Shown one piece after another: positions 9,124 to 16,177 of a stretch of 39,572 nucleotides of DNA. The notes below the pieces were generated by a model, which saw only the letters and a program-made list of their open reading frames with translations, was not told the origin of the DNA and did no database searches. The position numbers and the translations under genes are program-made. Source of the DNA: an uncultured Mucilaginibacter sp. (GTDB lineage: Bacteria > Bacteroidota > Bacteroidia > Sphingobacteriales > Sphingobacteriaceae); NCBI GenBank assembly GCA_903863845.1, contig CAIPDP010000058.1, positions 1-39,572 of the forward strand, read 5' to 3'. Positions within the stretch are counted from its first letter, which is position 1. Every line of letters starts with the position of its first letter.

Positions 9124-10554
9124 ATGAAATTCTTCCGGTTAGACTTATTAACCCTGTTGATAAGTCTTTTTATTTTTAATGGCTGTAAAAACGAGGGCGC
9201 CATCGGGCTTGGAATCAAATCCAATACCCAATTGACCGGCAACCTGATTGATACTTCTACTATTGTTATCAATACAGTACCTGACAAAGGCTACTATGCT
9301 TTTGGTCTTCAACCTCAGGACTCTATTGTAACTACCGGCCTAACAAAAACCCCACTTGGCTATTTCCAGGATCCGGTTTTGGGTACGGTACAATCCAATA
9401 TAATTGCTGGTCTTAACCTGCCCGGTCAAAGTTCCTATTTACTGCCAACTGGCACGATCATTATTGATTCGGCAGTTCTTGCTTTGAAGTATGCCGATGG
9501 TTTCTACGGCGACTCGCTGACTTCTCAATATAAGGTTAACGTGTACCAGTTAACATCCCGTCCATCGCCAAGTCAGGCCTATTATAACACCTCCAAATGG
9601 TCGTATAATCCAACCCTACTCGGTTCACGCACTTTCTATGCCCGTACACACGACAGCATCAAAATCTTTAACATTATCAAAGGAGCGCCAGACACATTGA
9701 TCAAAGTTGCACCGCAGTTACGGATACCTATTAGCAAAAACTTTATCAATAATATTCTGTTTAACGCCGGTACCACACAATTGTCGTCGAACACCGTTTT
9801 CCTGAATAACGTGAAAGGGTTATTTATTAGCATGGATCCAACAGGAATGCAAGGTTCTGGAGGCACTTTCATGTTTTCGCTTGCCGACTCCCTAAATGTC
9901 TATTATCACTCTATAAACGGAACGACAATTGATACTTCGTCTGTATCACTGCCATTATCAGGCACTTCCTCTCCGCATTCGGCTCAGATCATTCGCAAAC
10001 CATCAAATGCTGTTACTACTGAACTGGCTAACACAACCACTGGTTCACGTAATGTGATCTACTTCCAGGGTTTGGCAGGCTTAAAGGCGAAGATCAGTTT
10101 CCCTTATTTGAAGAATATTCTAAAAACAGTAGGAAGCCGGATCGTTATCAACAGAGCCGAGCTTGTGATCACTGCTATGCCCGGTAGCACGATACCTTAT
10201 GTAGCACAACCCAAGTTAAGTATGTACAAATGGGACATTTCACATACGCCGGTTGAATTGCAGGACGCTTCGAGCACCGATGCACGATCAGGAGGTCTGA
10301 GTACATTTGGCGGCTTTTATAATCCCACTAACGAAAGTTATCACTTTACAGTTACTGGCTATATACAAGACCTGATGGATGGCAATACAGTCGACTATGG
10401 CACCTTTATTGCCCCGGTGGATACCACCAATAAAACCACTGTCGATTACCTTCCAACAACCCAAACAGCCGGCCGAACTATAGCAGTAGGTACCGACCCT
10501 AACTCGCCGTACCGAATAAAGCTTAATATTATTTATACTAAAATAAATCAATAA
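9124..10554 (+). CDS. DUF4270-family lipoprotein
   Basis: A lipoprotein signal (MKFFRLDLLTLLISLFIFNGC) with cysteine at residue 21 (taking the ATG at 9124; a TTG at 9112 would add four residues) points to an envelope location. The mature part has the DUF4270 pattern: GAIGLGIKSN after the lipobox, then a series of beta-rich segments (YAFGLQPQDSIVTTG, TPLGYFQDPVLGTVQSNI, TIIIDSAVLALKY) and a C-terminal FHFTVTGYIQDLMDG-like region. The family is typical of Bacteroidota and has no settled function. It follows the glycogen-synthase-like gene closely and ends just before a strong terminator. Confidence 0.85.
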   Translation: MKFFRLDLLTLLISLFIFNGCKNEGAIGLGIKSNTQLTGNLIDTSTIVINTVPDKGYYAFGLQPQDSIVTTGLTKTPLGYFQDPVLGTVQSNIIAGLNLPGQSSYLLPTGTIIIDSAVLALKYADGFYGDSLTSQYKVNVYQLTSRPSPSQAYYNTSKWSYNPTLLGSRTFYARTHDSIKIFNIIKGAPDTLIKVAPQLRIPISKNFINNILFNAGTTQLSSNTVFLNNVKGLFISMDPTGMQGSGGTFMFSLADSLNVYYHSINGTTIDTSSVSLPLSGTSSPHSAQIIRKPSNAVTTELANTTTGSRNVIYFQGLAGLKAKISFPYLKNILKTVGSRIVINRAELVITAMPGSTIPYVAQPKLSMYKWDISHTPVELQDASSTDARSGGLSTFGGFYNPTNESYHFTVTGYIQDLMDGNTVDYGTFIAPVDTTNKTTVDYLPTTQTAGRTIAVGTDPNSPYRIKLNIIYTKINQ

Positions 10555-10560
10555 TAAAAT

Positions 10561-10583
10561 GGCCCTAAACAAGGGCCTTTTTT
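10561..10583 (+). terminator. Rho-independent terminator after the DUF4270 gene
   Basis: Stem GGCCCT/AGGGCC (10561-10566 and 10572-10577), loop AAACA, followed by six T residues; six bases after the stop codon. Confidence 0.9.
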
Positions 10584-10609
10584 ATTTCAGATTATATTTT
10601 GTTCTAACA

Positions 10610-10639
10610 TTGGTTTTAACCAACAGTAAACTATTTTTG
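10610..10639 (+). promoter_or_regulatory. Putative glmS promoter
   Basis: TTG at 10610-10612, exactly 19 bases, then TATTTTTG at 10632-10639 is an excellent Bacteroidota promoter. The leader to the ATG at 10668 would be only about 23 bases, so there is no room for a glmS ribozyme of the Firmicutes type. Confidence 0.75.
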
Positions 10640-10667
10640 TACTTTTTAAATTTAAAAACTTCTATTT

Positions 10668-12503
10668 ATGTGCGGCATAGTTGGATATATAGGCTACAGA
10701 GATGCTTACCCCATCGTTATCAAGGGTTTACATCGGCTCGAATACCGTGGATATGACAGTTCAGGGGTAGCTTTAATTGATAAAGAGCTAAAAGTTTATA
10801 AAAAGGCAGGCAAAGTAGCCGACCTTGAAAAATTTGCCGAAGGACTAAATACCAAAGGCACCATTGGCATGGGCCATACACGCTGGGCGACTCACGGTGC
10901 CCCCAGCGACCGCAATTCGCACCCGCATTCCTCGGGCAACAGGAAGCTCACGATAATCCACAACGGTATCATCGAAAACTATGCGACCATCAAAGAGGCC
11001 CTGCTGGCTAAAGGTCATGTTTTTTTAAGCGATACAGATACCGAGATATTGGTACACCTGATTGAAGATATACAACAGGAAACCAGGCTTGATCTTCGTG
11101 AAGCCGTGCGCGTAGCACTGAATAAGGTTATTGGTGCCTATGCCATTGTTATCATGAGCGCCGATGACCACGATCAACTGATCGCGGCACGCAAAGGCAG
11201 CCCGATGGTGATCGGCGTTGGCAAGGGCGAATATTTTGTCGCTTCTGATGCAACACCTATCGTTGAATTTACCAAAAACGTCATCTACCTGAACGATAAT
11301 GAGATCGCTTATATCCGGCGCGAAGATCTGCTGATTAAAAATATCGACAATACTGTTCAAACTCCCTATATACAGGAACTTGACCTGAAGCTGGAAATGC
11401 TTGAAAAAGGGGGCTACGAACATTTCATGCTCAAAGAGATCTACGAACAACCGCGTTCTATACGTGATTGTATGCGCGGCAGGATCTATCCTCAACAAGG
11501 CAAGGTCCAACTCGGCGGCATTAAAGAATATGTTGAAAAATTAAAGAATGTCGACCGCATCATTATTATCGCCTGCGGCACCTCCTGGCATGCCGGACTG
11601 GTTGGCGAATACCTGATAGAAGAATATGCGCGCGTTTCAGTAGAAGTTGAATACGCTTCCGAATTCAGGTACCGTAATCCGATCATAACGGAAAAAGATC
11701 TGGTGATCGCCATTTCCCAGTCGGGAGAAACTGCCGATACCATGGCTGCACTTGAGCTGGCGAAAGAAAAAGGAGCAACTATTTTCGGCATTTGTAATGT
11801 GGTAGGTGCCTCTATTCCCCGCATTACCGATGCAGGTGTTTATACCCACGCCGGCCCCGAGATCGGTGTAGCTTCTACCAAGGCATTTACCGCTCAGGTT
11901 ACCGTGTTAACACTGATCGCTTTTTATATTGCCCAGCAGCGGGGTACCATCACCCAAAGCAAATTGATTGAATACCTGACCGAACTTAACCAAATCCCTG
12001 AATTGGTTGAAAGGGCACTGCAATCAAACGAACGCGTAAAAGAAATTGCAGCAAAATTCAAGGATTCAACCAATTGCCTGTTCCTGGGCCGTGGCAACGC
12101 TTTCCCGGTAGCATTGGAGGGCGCGCTTAAACTCAAAGAAATTTCGTACATCCATGCCGAAGGATACCCGGCAGCAGAAATGAAACACGGACCGATAGCA
12201 CTGATCGACGACGATATGCCGGTAGTATTTATCGCAACGCACCATTCGTCGTACGAAAAGGTGATCAGTAATATCCAGGAAGTAAAAGCAAGAAAAGGTC
12301 ACGTTATTGCTATAGTTACTGAGGGGGATACTGACGTGAAAGCCATGGCCGATTATGTGATCGAGATACCGCAAACTGCCGAAGCATTCGTTCCTTTACT
12401 GGCAACCATACCATTGCAATTACTGGCCTATCATATCGCCGTAATGCGGGGATGCAACGTCGATCAGCCGCGTAACCTGGCTAAATCTGTAACGGTTGAG
12501 TAG
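10668..12503 (+). CDS. glmS: Glutamine-fructose-6-phosphate aminotransferase (isomerising)
   Basis: GlmS makes glucosamine-6-phosphate from fructose-6-phosphate and glutamine, the first step to UDP-GlcNAc. The N-terminal glutaminase starts MCGIVGYIG, where Cys2 becomes the nucleophile; HRLEYRGYDSSG and GHTRWATHG follow. Two SIS sugar-isomerase domains follow (ACGTSWHAG, SQSGETADT, then LGRGNAFPVALEGALKLKE and EGYPAAEMKHGP). At 611 residues it is full length. The last codons (AKSVTVE and stop) lie at a mobile-element junction: from about base 12497 on the sequence seems to come from the element, which rebuilds Val-Glu-stop. The original terminator is now at 16215. Confidence 0.98.
   Translation: MCGIVGYIGYRDAYPIVIKGLHRLEYRGYDSSGVALIDKELKVYKKAGKVADLEKFAEGLNTKGTIGMGHTRWATHGAPSDRNSHPHSSGNRKLTIIHNGIIENYATIKEALLAKGHVFLSDTDTEILVHLIEDIQQETRLDLREAVRVALNKVIGAYAIVIMSADDHDQLIAARKGSPMVIGVGKGEYFVASDATPIVEFTKNVIYLNDNEIAYIRREDLLIKNIDNTVQTPYIQELDLKLEMLEKGGYEHFMLKEIYEQPRSIRDCMRGRIYPQQGKVQLGGIKEYVEKLKNVDRIIIIACGTSWHAGLVGEYLIEEYARVSVEVEYASEFRYRNPIITEKDLVIAISQSGETADTMAALELAKEKGATIFGICNVVGASIPRITDAGVYTHAGPEIGVASTKAFTAQVTVLTLIAFYIAQQRGTITQSKLIEYLTELNQIPELVERALQSNERVKEIAAKFKDSTNCLFLGRGNAFPVALEGALKLKEISYIHAEGYPAAEMKHGPIALIDDDMPVVFIATHHSSYEKVISNIQEVKARKGHVIAIVTEGDTDVKAMADYVIEIPQTAEAFVPLLATIPLQLLAYHIAVMRGCNVDQPRNLAKSVTVE
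12487..12503 (+). other. Left attachment junction (attL)
   Basis: The region CTGTAACGGTTGAGTAG ends glmS. The part up to ACGGT should be host glmS and the rest element-derived. It differs from the right junction only at wobble positions within SVTVE-stop. Confidence 0.65.
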
Positions 12504-12751
12504 AATGAACTAGGGGGAAACGAATGCCCCTTGTTTATCAAGGGTTTAGGGGGTGTAAATGGATACGTAATTTTCTGTTTACTCCCCTTTTCAATTTCTG
12601 AAATGACCACTGGTATTCGTAGGTTGACATCGAGGTGATGCACCTTGTTTACCCCGTCATGTGAGACTATAATTCGGTCAACAACAGTCCTCAAAATCAT
12701 CCCCTTTCCTTTACCATCCCAATTTGTGACCGATGAAAAATAGTTCCCCGA
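12497..12751 (-). pseudogene. C-terminal fragment of a serine recombinase at the left element end
   Basis: The minus-strand frame is open from 12751 into the attL core. It includes MILRTVVDRIIVSHDG and HHLDVNLRIPVV, a pattern like the beta-rich C-terminal end of large serine recombinases (VxxIxV.. H.L.I.F.LP). No catalytic domain precedes it; the intact recombinase gene just to the right runs the other way and appears to lack such a C-terminus. The frame carries on into antisense glmS in the present arrangement (stop at 12464). In the reconstructed circle it continues in frame into the HTH-like gene at the right end. It could be a remnant or a separated part of the neighbouring recombinase; this is inference from composition and motif. 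Confidence 0.4.
12528..12544 (+). other. Hairpin just inside the element, after glmS
   Basis: CCCTTG/CAAGGG (12528-12533 and 12539-12544) with loop TTTAT, 24 bases after the glmS stop. It is followed by TTTAGGGGG, not a T run, so it is at best a weak replacement terminator for glmS. Confidence 0.3.
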
Positions 12752-12794
12752 TTATTCCGGATACACAGAGTAATTATTTAATTTCCAGACTTAT

Positions 12795-14114
12795 ATGGAA
12801 ACACTTCACATACTTACCAGAGTAAGTACATCGGTTCAAGAAGAAGATGGTACTTCATTAAACACTCAAAAAGAACATGGGATTGACCTTTCGAAACGGT
12901 TGGGTATGAAGTACCAAATTCATAATGAAGGGGGAACATCATCCTCGAAAGACACGTTGGATAATCGACCAGTTATGGTTAATCTACTTCGACTGATGGA
13001 CGAAGGGGTAGTAAGAAACTTATATGTTTACAACACAGATAGAATAAGTCGAAATCAATCGACCTGGTATCTCATTCGTCAGAAAATGGTTAAAAATGGG
13101 GTCGTTCTTTATACTTCCAACGGGAGGTACGACACCAGTGGGACGATGGAGAACTTGATATTAGGAGTTCTCAGTGAAGTTAGTCAATACGATAATAAGG
13201 TCAGAACGGAACGTTCCCGACTGGGTAAAATCGAAAAAGTCAAATCCAACTTTTACAGAGGAGGAGACCCACCCTTTGGATATAGAATTGAAAAGGAACC
13301 TAAAGGTTCTCGATTGGTTGTTGACGAATACGAAAGTCCATACGTTCAATCAATTTATCAAATGTATTCCGAAGGTTTCAGTGTCAAAGAAATTAAACAT
13401 TTTCTAGAGTTAAATCACGTTAAGACAAGGAGAGATAACAACCACTGGTCACTTGGTTCAATCCAACTCATACTTCGTAATGATACTTACATAGGTATCG
13501 ATGAGTTTACAGATAAAAAGAGTGGTATGACGATTAGAAACCAAATTCCTCACGTTATATCGAGTAAACTTTTTGAGGTAGTACAGGAACGTCGAATTCG
13601 AACTCTGACGAGGAAGGGTCAGATTAACCGGACTACAAAAGATTATCTATTTAGAGATTTTATGTATTGTTCCTGTGGGTCACCGATTGGAGGTCGAATT
13701 CAAATTGAGAAGTCCGTTTACCACTATTATTGTCCTCTGTCAGAAAGGAAATTCAATAATTCAAAACCCAGTGACCAAACTTGTAACATGAAAAGATGTC
13801 TCCAAATCGGTATCACTGAGGAATTCCTGTGGGACAACATAGTCAATTTACTATCAAACACTGTGAAGTTGAAATTTGAATTTAAATCGTCACTAAGGAA
13901 TGACCCGAACTTGACCCTCCTCATCAACAATCAAAAGAGAAGACTTCAGGAACGATTGAAAAGACTTGAAACGAAACTTGAAACGATTAATGATGGATTA
14001 ATTGGGGTTGAGAAAGATAAACTGATGGGAAATTATACGTCCCATGAAGTTTATGAGGGACTAAAAGTGTCTTTGAATAAGGATTCTTTGGAGAGGTTTA
14101 ACATACCATCATGA
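12795..14114 (+). CDS. Large serine recombinase / integrase, alanine-free
   Basis: This 439-residue protein has the resolvase catalytic domain at residues 1-150 (Arg9 and nucleophile Ser11 in LTRVSTS; DRISRN at 82-87), then a Recombinase domain with GDPPFGYRIE and an HTH-like VKEIKHFLELNHVKTRR region, a zinc ribbon (Cys292, 294, 313, 330, 335) and a charged coiled-coil near residues 380-410. Such enzymes integrate and excise DNA through att sites. It ends soon after the coiled coil, shorter than many large serine integrases, and a C-terminus-like piece lies on the other strand at 12497-12751. There is no GC dinucleotide anywhere in the gene and so no alanine. Positions where relatives usually have Ala show Thr, Val or Ser (LTRVS for YARVS). 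It is the best candidate for the integrase of this element. Confidence 0.9.
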   Translation: METLHILTRVSTSVQEEDGTSLNTQKEHGIDLSKRLGMKYQIHNEGGTSSSKDTLDNRPVMVNLLRLMDEGVVRNLYVYNTDRISRNQSTWYLIRQKMVKNGVVLYTSNGRYDTSGTMENLILGVLSEVSQYDNKVRTERSRLGKIEKVKSNFYRGGDPPFGYRIEKEPKGSRLVVDEYESPYVQSIYQMYSEGFSVKEIKHFLELNHVKTRRDNNHWSLGSIQLILRNDTYIGIDEFTDKKSGMTIRNQIPHVISSKLFEVVQERRIRTLTRKGQINRTTKDYLFRDFMYCSCGSPIGGRIQIEKSVYHYYCPLSERKFNNSKPSDQTCNMKRCLQIGITEEFLWDNIVNLLSNTVKLKFEFKSSLRNDPNLTLLINNQKRRLQERLKRLETKLETINDGLIGVEKDKLMGNYTSHEVYEGLKVSLNKDSLERFNIPS

Positions 14115-14160
14115 GGAGTTTTTATATTATCGGATATATTATCGAAAATAACGAGAAAGA

Positions 14161-14616
14161 TTAATTTGAAGATTTAATTTTATCGTTTAGAAACTGTACA
14201 AGCTCATGTCCTAAGTCTTTATATCTACTGGAAATTTTCATTCTTTGAGAGAAACTGATAAATTTAATTATGATTATTACTTTTCGGTTACTATGTAAGA
14301 TGAAAGTTTCAATATTATCAAAATCTATTTTTCCACCATCAACTATAAAGGTTTCACACACCAGCCTGTCGTCAAAGTAATAGATATCACCTAAGTAATC
14401 ATTTTTAAAAAATTTGTAGATACAATATGTAAATAAGTAAGTCAAAATAAACATCGCCGGCATTTCAATGACAAATAGATGTATCCCAATATTCGGTAGA
14501 GAAATAACTGCAGAAACGATTACCGATATGCTTATAATCGGCCATATATAACTATCATCCTTTTCTAAAATTTTTTCACCATCCTTTGGTGTTTCGAAGA
14601 CCTTGAGGCGTTTCAT
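14161..14616 (-). CDS. Hypothetical membrane protein with a possible PH-like C-terminal domain (passenger gene)
   Basis: The 151 residues start with a short charged cytoplasmic stretch, followed by two hydrophobic segments at about 24-43 and 48-68, then a soluble part with alternating beta strands (DIYYFDDRLVCETFIVDGGKI) and a final helix (GHELVQFLNDKI), as in bacterial PH-like domains. I do not recognise a specific family. Within the element it is the odd one out: about eight GpC against about eleven CpG, a normal ratio, whereas the genes on both sides have almost none. That suggests a cargo gene acquired separately. It faces the recombinase tail to tail, with 46 bases between them. Confidence 0.55.
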   Translation of the reverse strand: MKRLKVFETPKDGEKILEKDDSYIWPIISISVIVSAVISLPNIGIHLFVIEMPAMFILTYLFTYCIYKFFKNDYLGDIYYFDDRLVCETFIVDGGKIDFDNIETFILHSNRKVIIIIKFISFSQRMKISSRYKDLGHELVQFLNDKIKSSN

Positions 14617-14652
14617 TGTTCAAATTTGGGGTTAGGTAAATATTATTGTCGT

Positions 14653-14846
14653 TTATAAATCAAGTATATATTTTATCTCAGGGTTGGTAGATAGCTTATC
14701 GATTTTCGATATTTGACCGTCGATTTCATCTATTTTATAACCACTAAACGTTTGAATAGTCAAAGTAAGATTTGATAATTGTTGACTTTCGTCATATAGG
14801 GACTTAAGTTTATCTAAAGTACTAACAAAAAATTAATTTTCCTCAT
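14653..14846 (-). pseudogene. Small coiled-coil ORF with an apparent one-base frameshift
   Basis: On the minus strand an ATG at 14846 opens MRKINF, then a run of six T (14827-14832) leads to a stop in that frame. The next frame continues smoothly as STLDKLKSLYDESQQLSNL to KIDEIDGQISKIDKLST and a TAA at 14653. With one more T the whole would be a 64-residue helical, coiled-coil-like protein without alanine. It may be a decayed gene, a slippage site or a sequencing error. The function is unknown. Composition (one GpC) matches the element core. Confidence 0.4.
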
Positions 14847-14964
14847 TTCCAGAAAATTTTATCTAGAATTTTATTTCATAAAAACCTCTGAACGGGGGTT
14901 TTTACCAAAAATACCTCTTATTTACCCGGGGATACGGGAAGGAAAGACCGGAGTACGGAGGGAG

Positions 14965-15084
14965 GGGGGTATAACTATATAAAAGGTGTGAGGATTAACA
15001 CCTTCAGTCTCCCCTGGTCAGACTCGTAACTGTTTGGGCAACCCGAGGACCACTGAGTATAACAACTACTTCGGCAAAGACCCC
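14965..15084 (+). ncRNA. Candidate structured RNA upstream of the small recombinase gene
   Basis: Between coding regions there is a compact set of complementary segments. The outer pair is GGGGT (14966-14970) with ACCCC (15080-15084). Hairpin one is AAGGTGT/ACACCTT (14983-14989 and 14998-15004). A second, stacked arm is made of CAGT/ACTG (15005-15008, 15052-15055), GGTC/GACC (15016-15019, 15048-15051), CTCG/CGAG (15023-15026, 15044-15047) and GTT/AAC. Two of the few GpC left in the element (15038, 15074) are here. Strand is uncertain; the plus strand is assumed because of the downstream gene. It may be a leader, an independent RNA or a DNA recombination site. No known RNA family was recognised. 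Confidence 0.4.
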
Positions 15085-15088
15085 TGTG

Positions 15089-15114
15089 TCAATTTTGAAC
15101 TCTACTCAAATTGA
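15089..15114. other. AT-rich hairpin upstream of the small recombinase gene
   Basis: TCAATTT/AAATTGA (15089-15095 and 15108-15114) with a 12-base loop. It could be part of the RNA leader or a protein-binding dyad. Confidence 0.3.
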
Positions 15115-15136
15115 TAACAAAATATAACGATAATAC

Positions 15137-15167
15137 TCTGGAAATGACCAGATTATACGTATTTTTG
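15137..15167 (+). promoter_or_regulatory. Putative promoter and overlapping operator of the small recombinase gene
   Basis: TATTTTTG at 15160-15167 fits the -7 consensus; a CTG at 15138-15140 sits at the right spacing for a -33 box. The dyad TCTGG-AAATGA-CCAGA (15137-15152) covers that -33 region, a likely operator position. The loop carries AAATGACCA, which also occurs near both element ends. Confidence 0.45.
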
Positions 15168-15202
15168 GGTAATCATTTAATCAGTCTAAAATAATTACAC
15201 GG

Positions 15203-15811
15203 ATGGGAACTACAGCGTACTATATGAGGACTAGTCACTACCTTCAGAACATCGGTACTCAGGTTGATAAAATTGAAGAAGGTTGGAAGGTGTACAAAGA
15301 TGAAGGTATTTCAGGTCGGGTATCATTCGAACACCGACCAGATGGTCGTAAACTCCTAGAGGATATCCAAAAAGGTAAAATCACTGAGGTCGTTGTTCTC
15401 AGGATTGATAGACTGGGTCGGGACACCACCGATATATTGAATACCATTAGAACCATCCACCAGTTCAAAGTACCCATTACTTCAAAGAATGAGGGTATAA
15501 CCACACTGGTTGATGGTAAGGAAAATCCGATGAGTAATCTCCTCGTTAACATACTTTCGTCGTTGAGTGAATACCAATACCACCAGACCCGAGAGAAGAC
15601 ACTGGACGGGATATTAAGGGGTAAATTGGAGGGTAAATACAAAGGTCGAAAGTCCGGTAGTACAGAACCAGTCGAAAAGTTCCTGTCCAAACCCAAAGTG
15701 AAAAAAGTTAAGATGATGTTAGAACAAGGAATGGGAATTCGTACCATCAGTACCATCGTTGACTGTAGTACCAACTTCGTGTATAAGGTCAAGGAAAAAC
15801 TTGTTGCATAA
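15203..15811 (+). CDS. Small serine recombinase (resolvase/invertase type)
   Basis: The 202-residue protein has the full resolvase catalytic domain: Arg9 and Ser11 (YYMRTSHYL), VVVLRIDRLGRDTTDIL with Asp69, Arg70 and Arg73, and the long E-helix region EYQYHQTREKTLDGILRGK. GKYKGRKSG and a C-terminal HTH (IRTISTIVDCSTNFVYKVK) follow, as in Tn3 resolvases and Hin-type invertases. Such enzymes resolve cointegrates or invert short segments. Only two alanines occur, at residue 5 and the last position; from 15217 to 15805 there is no GpC. The gene converges on the HTH-like gene with four bases between stops. In this element it could act on the internal sites or help the larger recombinase. Confidence 0.9.
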   Translation: MGTTAYYMRTSHYLQNIGTQVDKIEEGWKVYKDEGISGRVSFEHRPDGRKLLEDIQKGKITEVVVLRIDRLGRDTTDILNTIRTIHQFKVPITSKNEGITTLVDGKENPMSNLLVNILSSLSEYQYHQTREKTLDGILRGKLEGKYKGRKSGSTEPVEKFLSKPKVKKVKMMLEQGMGIRTISTIVDCSTNFVYKVKEKLVA

Positions 15812-15815
15812 TGGA

Positions 15816-16112
15816 TTAACCTGGGGGTTGATAGTTAACAATATCGACCTTAACTTCCTTTATATCAGGTTCAAAGGTTCTATAGAACCTGTTGATACTC
15901 CTTTTTTTCTTCGTATAAATCGACCAACATTTACTCTGGGTAAATGTAGTACCCCTAGGGGTTTTATAGTCATTTTCAACCATCCAATCACTGATTTCTT
16001 TGAAGTTCAGACCCTCATCCTCATGTTTAGTACGGATTAAATCGAAAAGAACCTGTTGGTGTTGAGAATAGGGAGATAACCACAGGTTGGATGAGGTCAA
16101 ACGGACACTCAT
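15816..16112 (-). CDS. Small HTH-like protein related to serine-recombinase C-terminal regions
   Basis: From the ATG at 16112 this is 98 residues. The core GLNFKEISDWMVENDYKTPRG followed by TKKKRSINRFYR is the pattern of a helix-turn-helix found in the Recombinase region of large serine recombinases and in small stand-alone proteins of Bacteroidota elements. The longer frame from 16232 would begin in host DNA beyond the att core, so I chose the internal ATG. It contains no alanine and no GpC. In the excised circle its frame is open upstream through attP into the recombinase-like fragment at the left end, so it may be the distal part of a larger protein. A DNA-binding or directionality role is possible but not shown. 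Confidence 0.6.
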   Translation of the reverse strand: MSVRLTSSNLWLSPYSQHQQVLFDLIRTKHEDEGLNFKEISDWMVENDYKTPRGTTFTQSKCWSIYTKKKRSINRFYRTFEPDIKEVKVDIVNYQPPG

Positions 16113-16177
16113 AACCAGAAAATGACCAGTTGAAGGGGAGGATTTGGATGGTGTGTGCGTACTTGTTGAAGGGTGCT

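Noticed and set aside
12464..12496. Minus-strand continuation of the left-end frame into glmS (ending STVTDLARLRG)
   Set aside because: It is only the antisense of the glmS end. The frame inside the element is of interest, but its last part in the integrated state is a shadow of glmS.
12749..14144. Imperfect inverted repeat CGATTATTCCGGATA (12749-12763) versus 14128-14144 as borders of an invertible segment
   Set aside because: The match needs a gap and a mismatch and is AT-rich; too weak to call inversion sites.
14111..14164. 17-codon ORF overlapping the recombinase stop (ATGA)
   Set aside because: Too short and without recognisable features; no support beyond the overlap.
12642..14201. 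Absence of GpC explained only by low GC content
   Set aside because: CpG, with the same base needs, is frequent in the same stretch, and the passenger gene with even lower GC content has a normal GpC count.
14965..15114. Group I or group II intron
   Set aside because: I could not find the conserved core pairs of either class and the region is too short; the adjacent genes are not interrupted.
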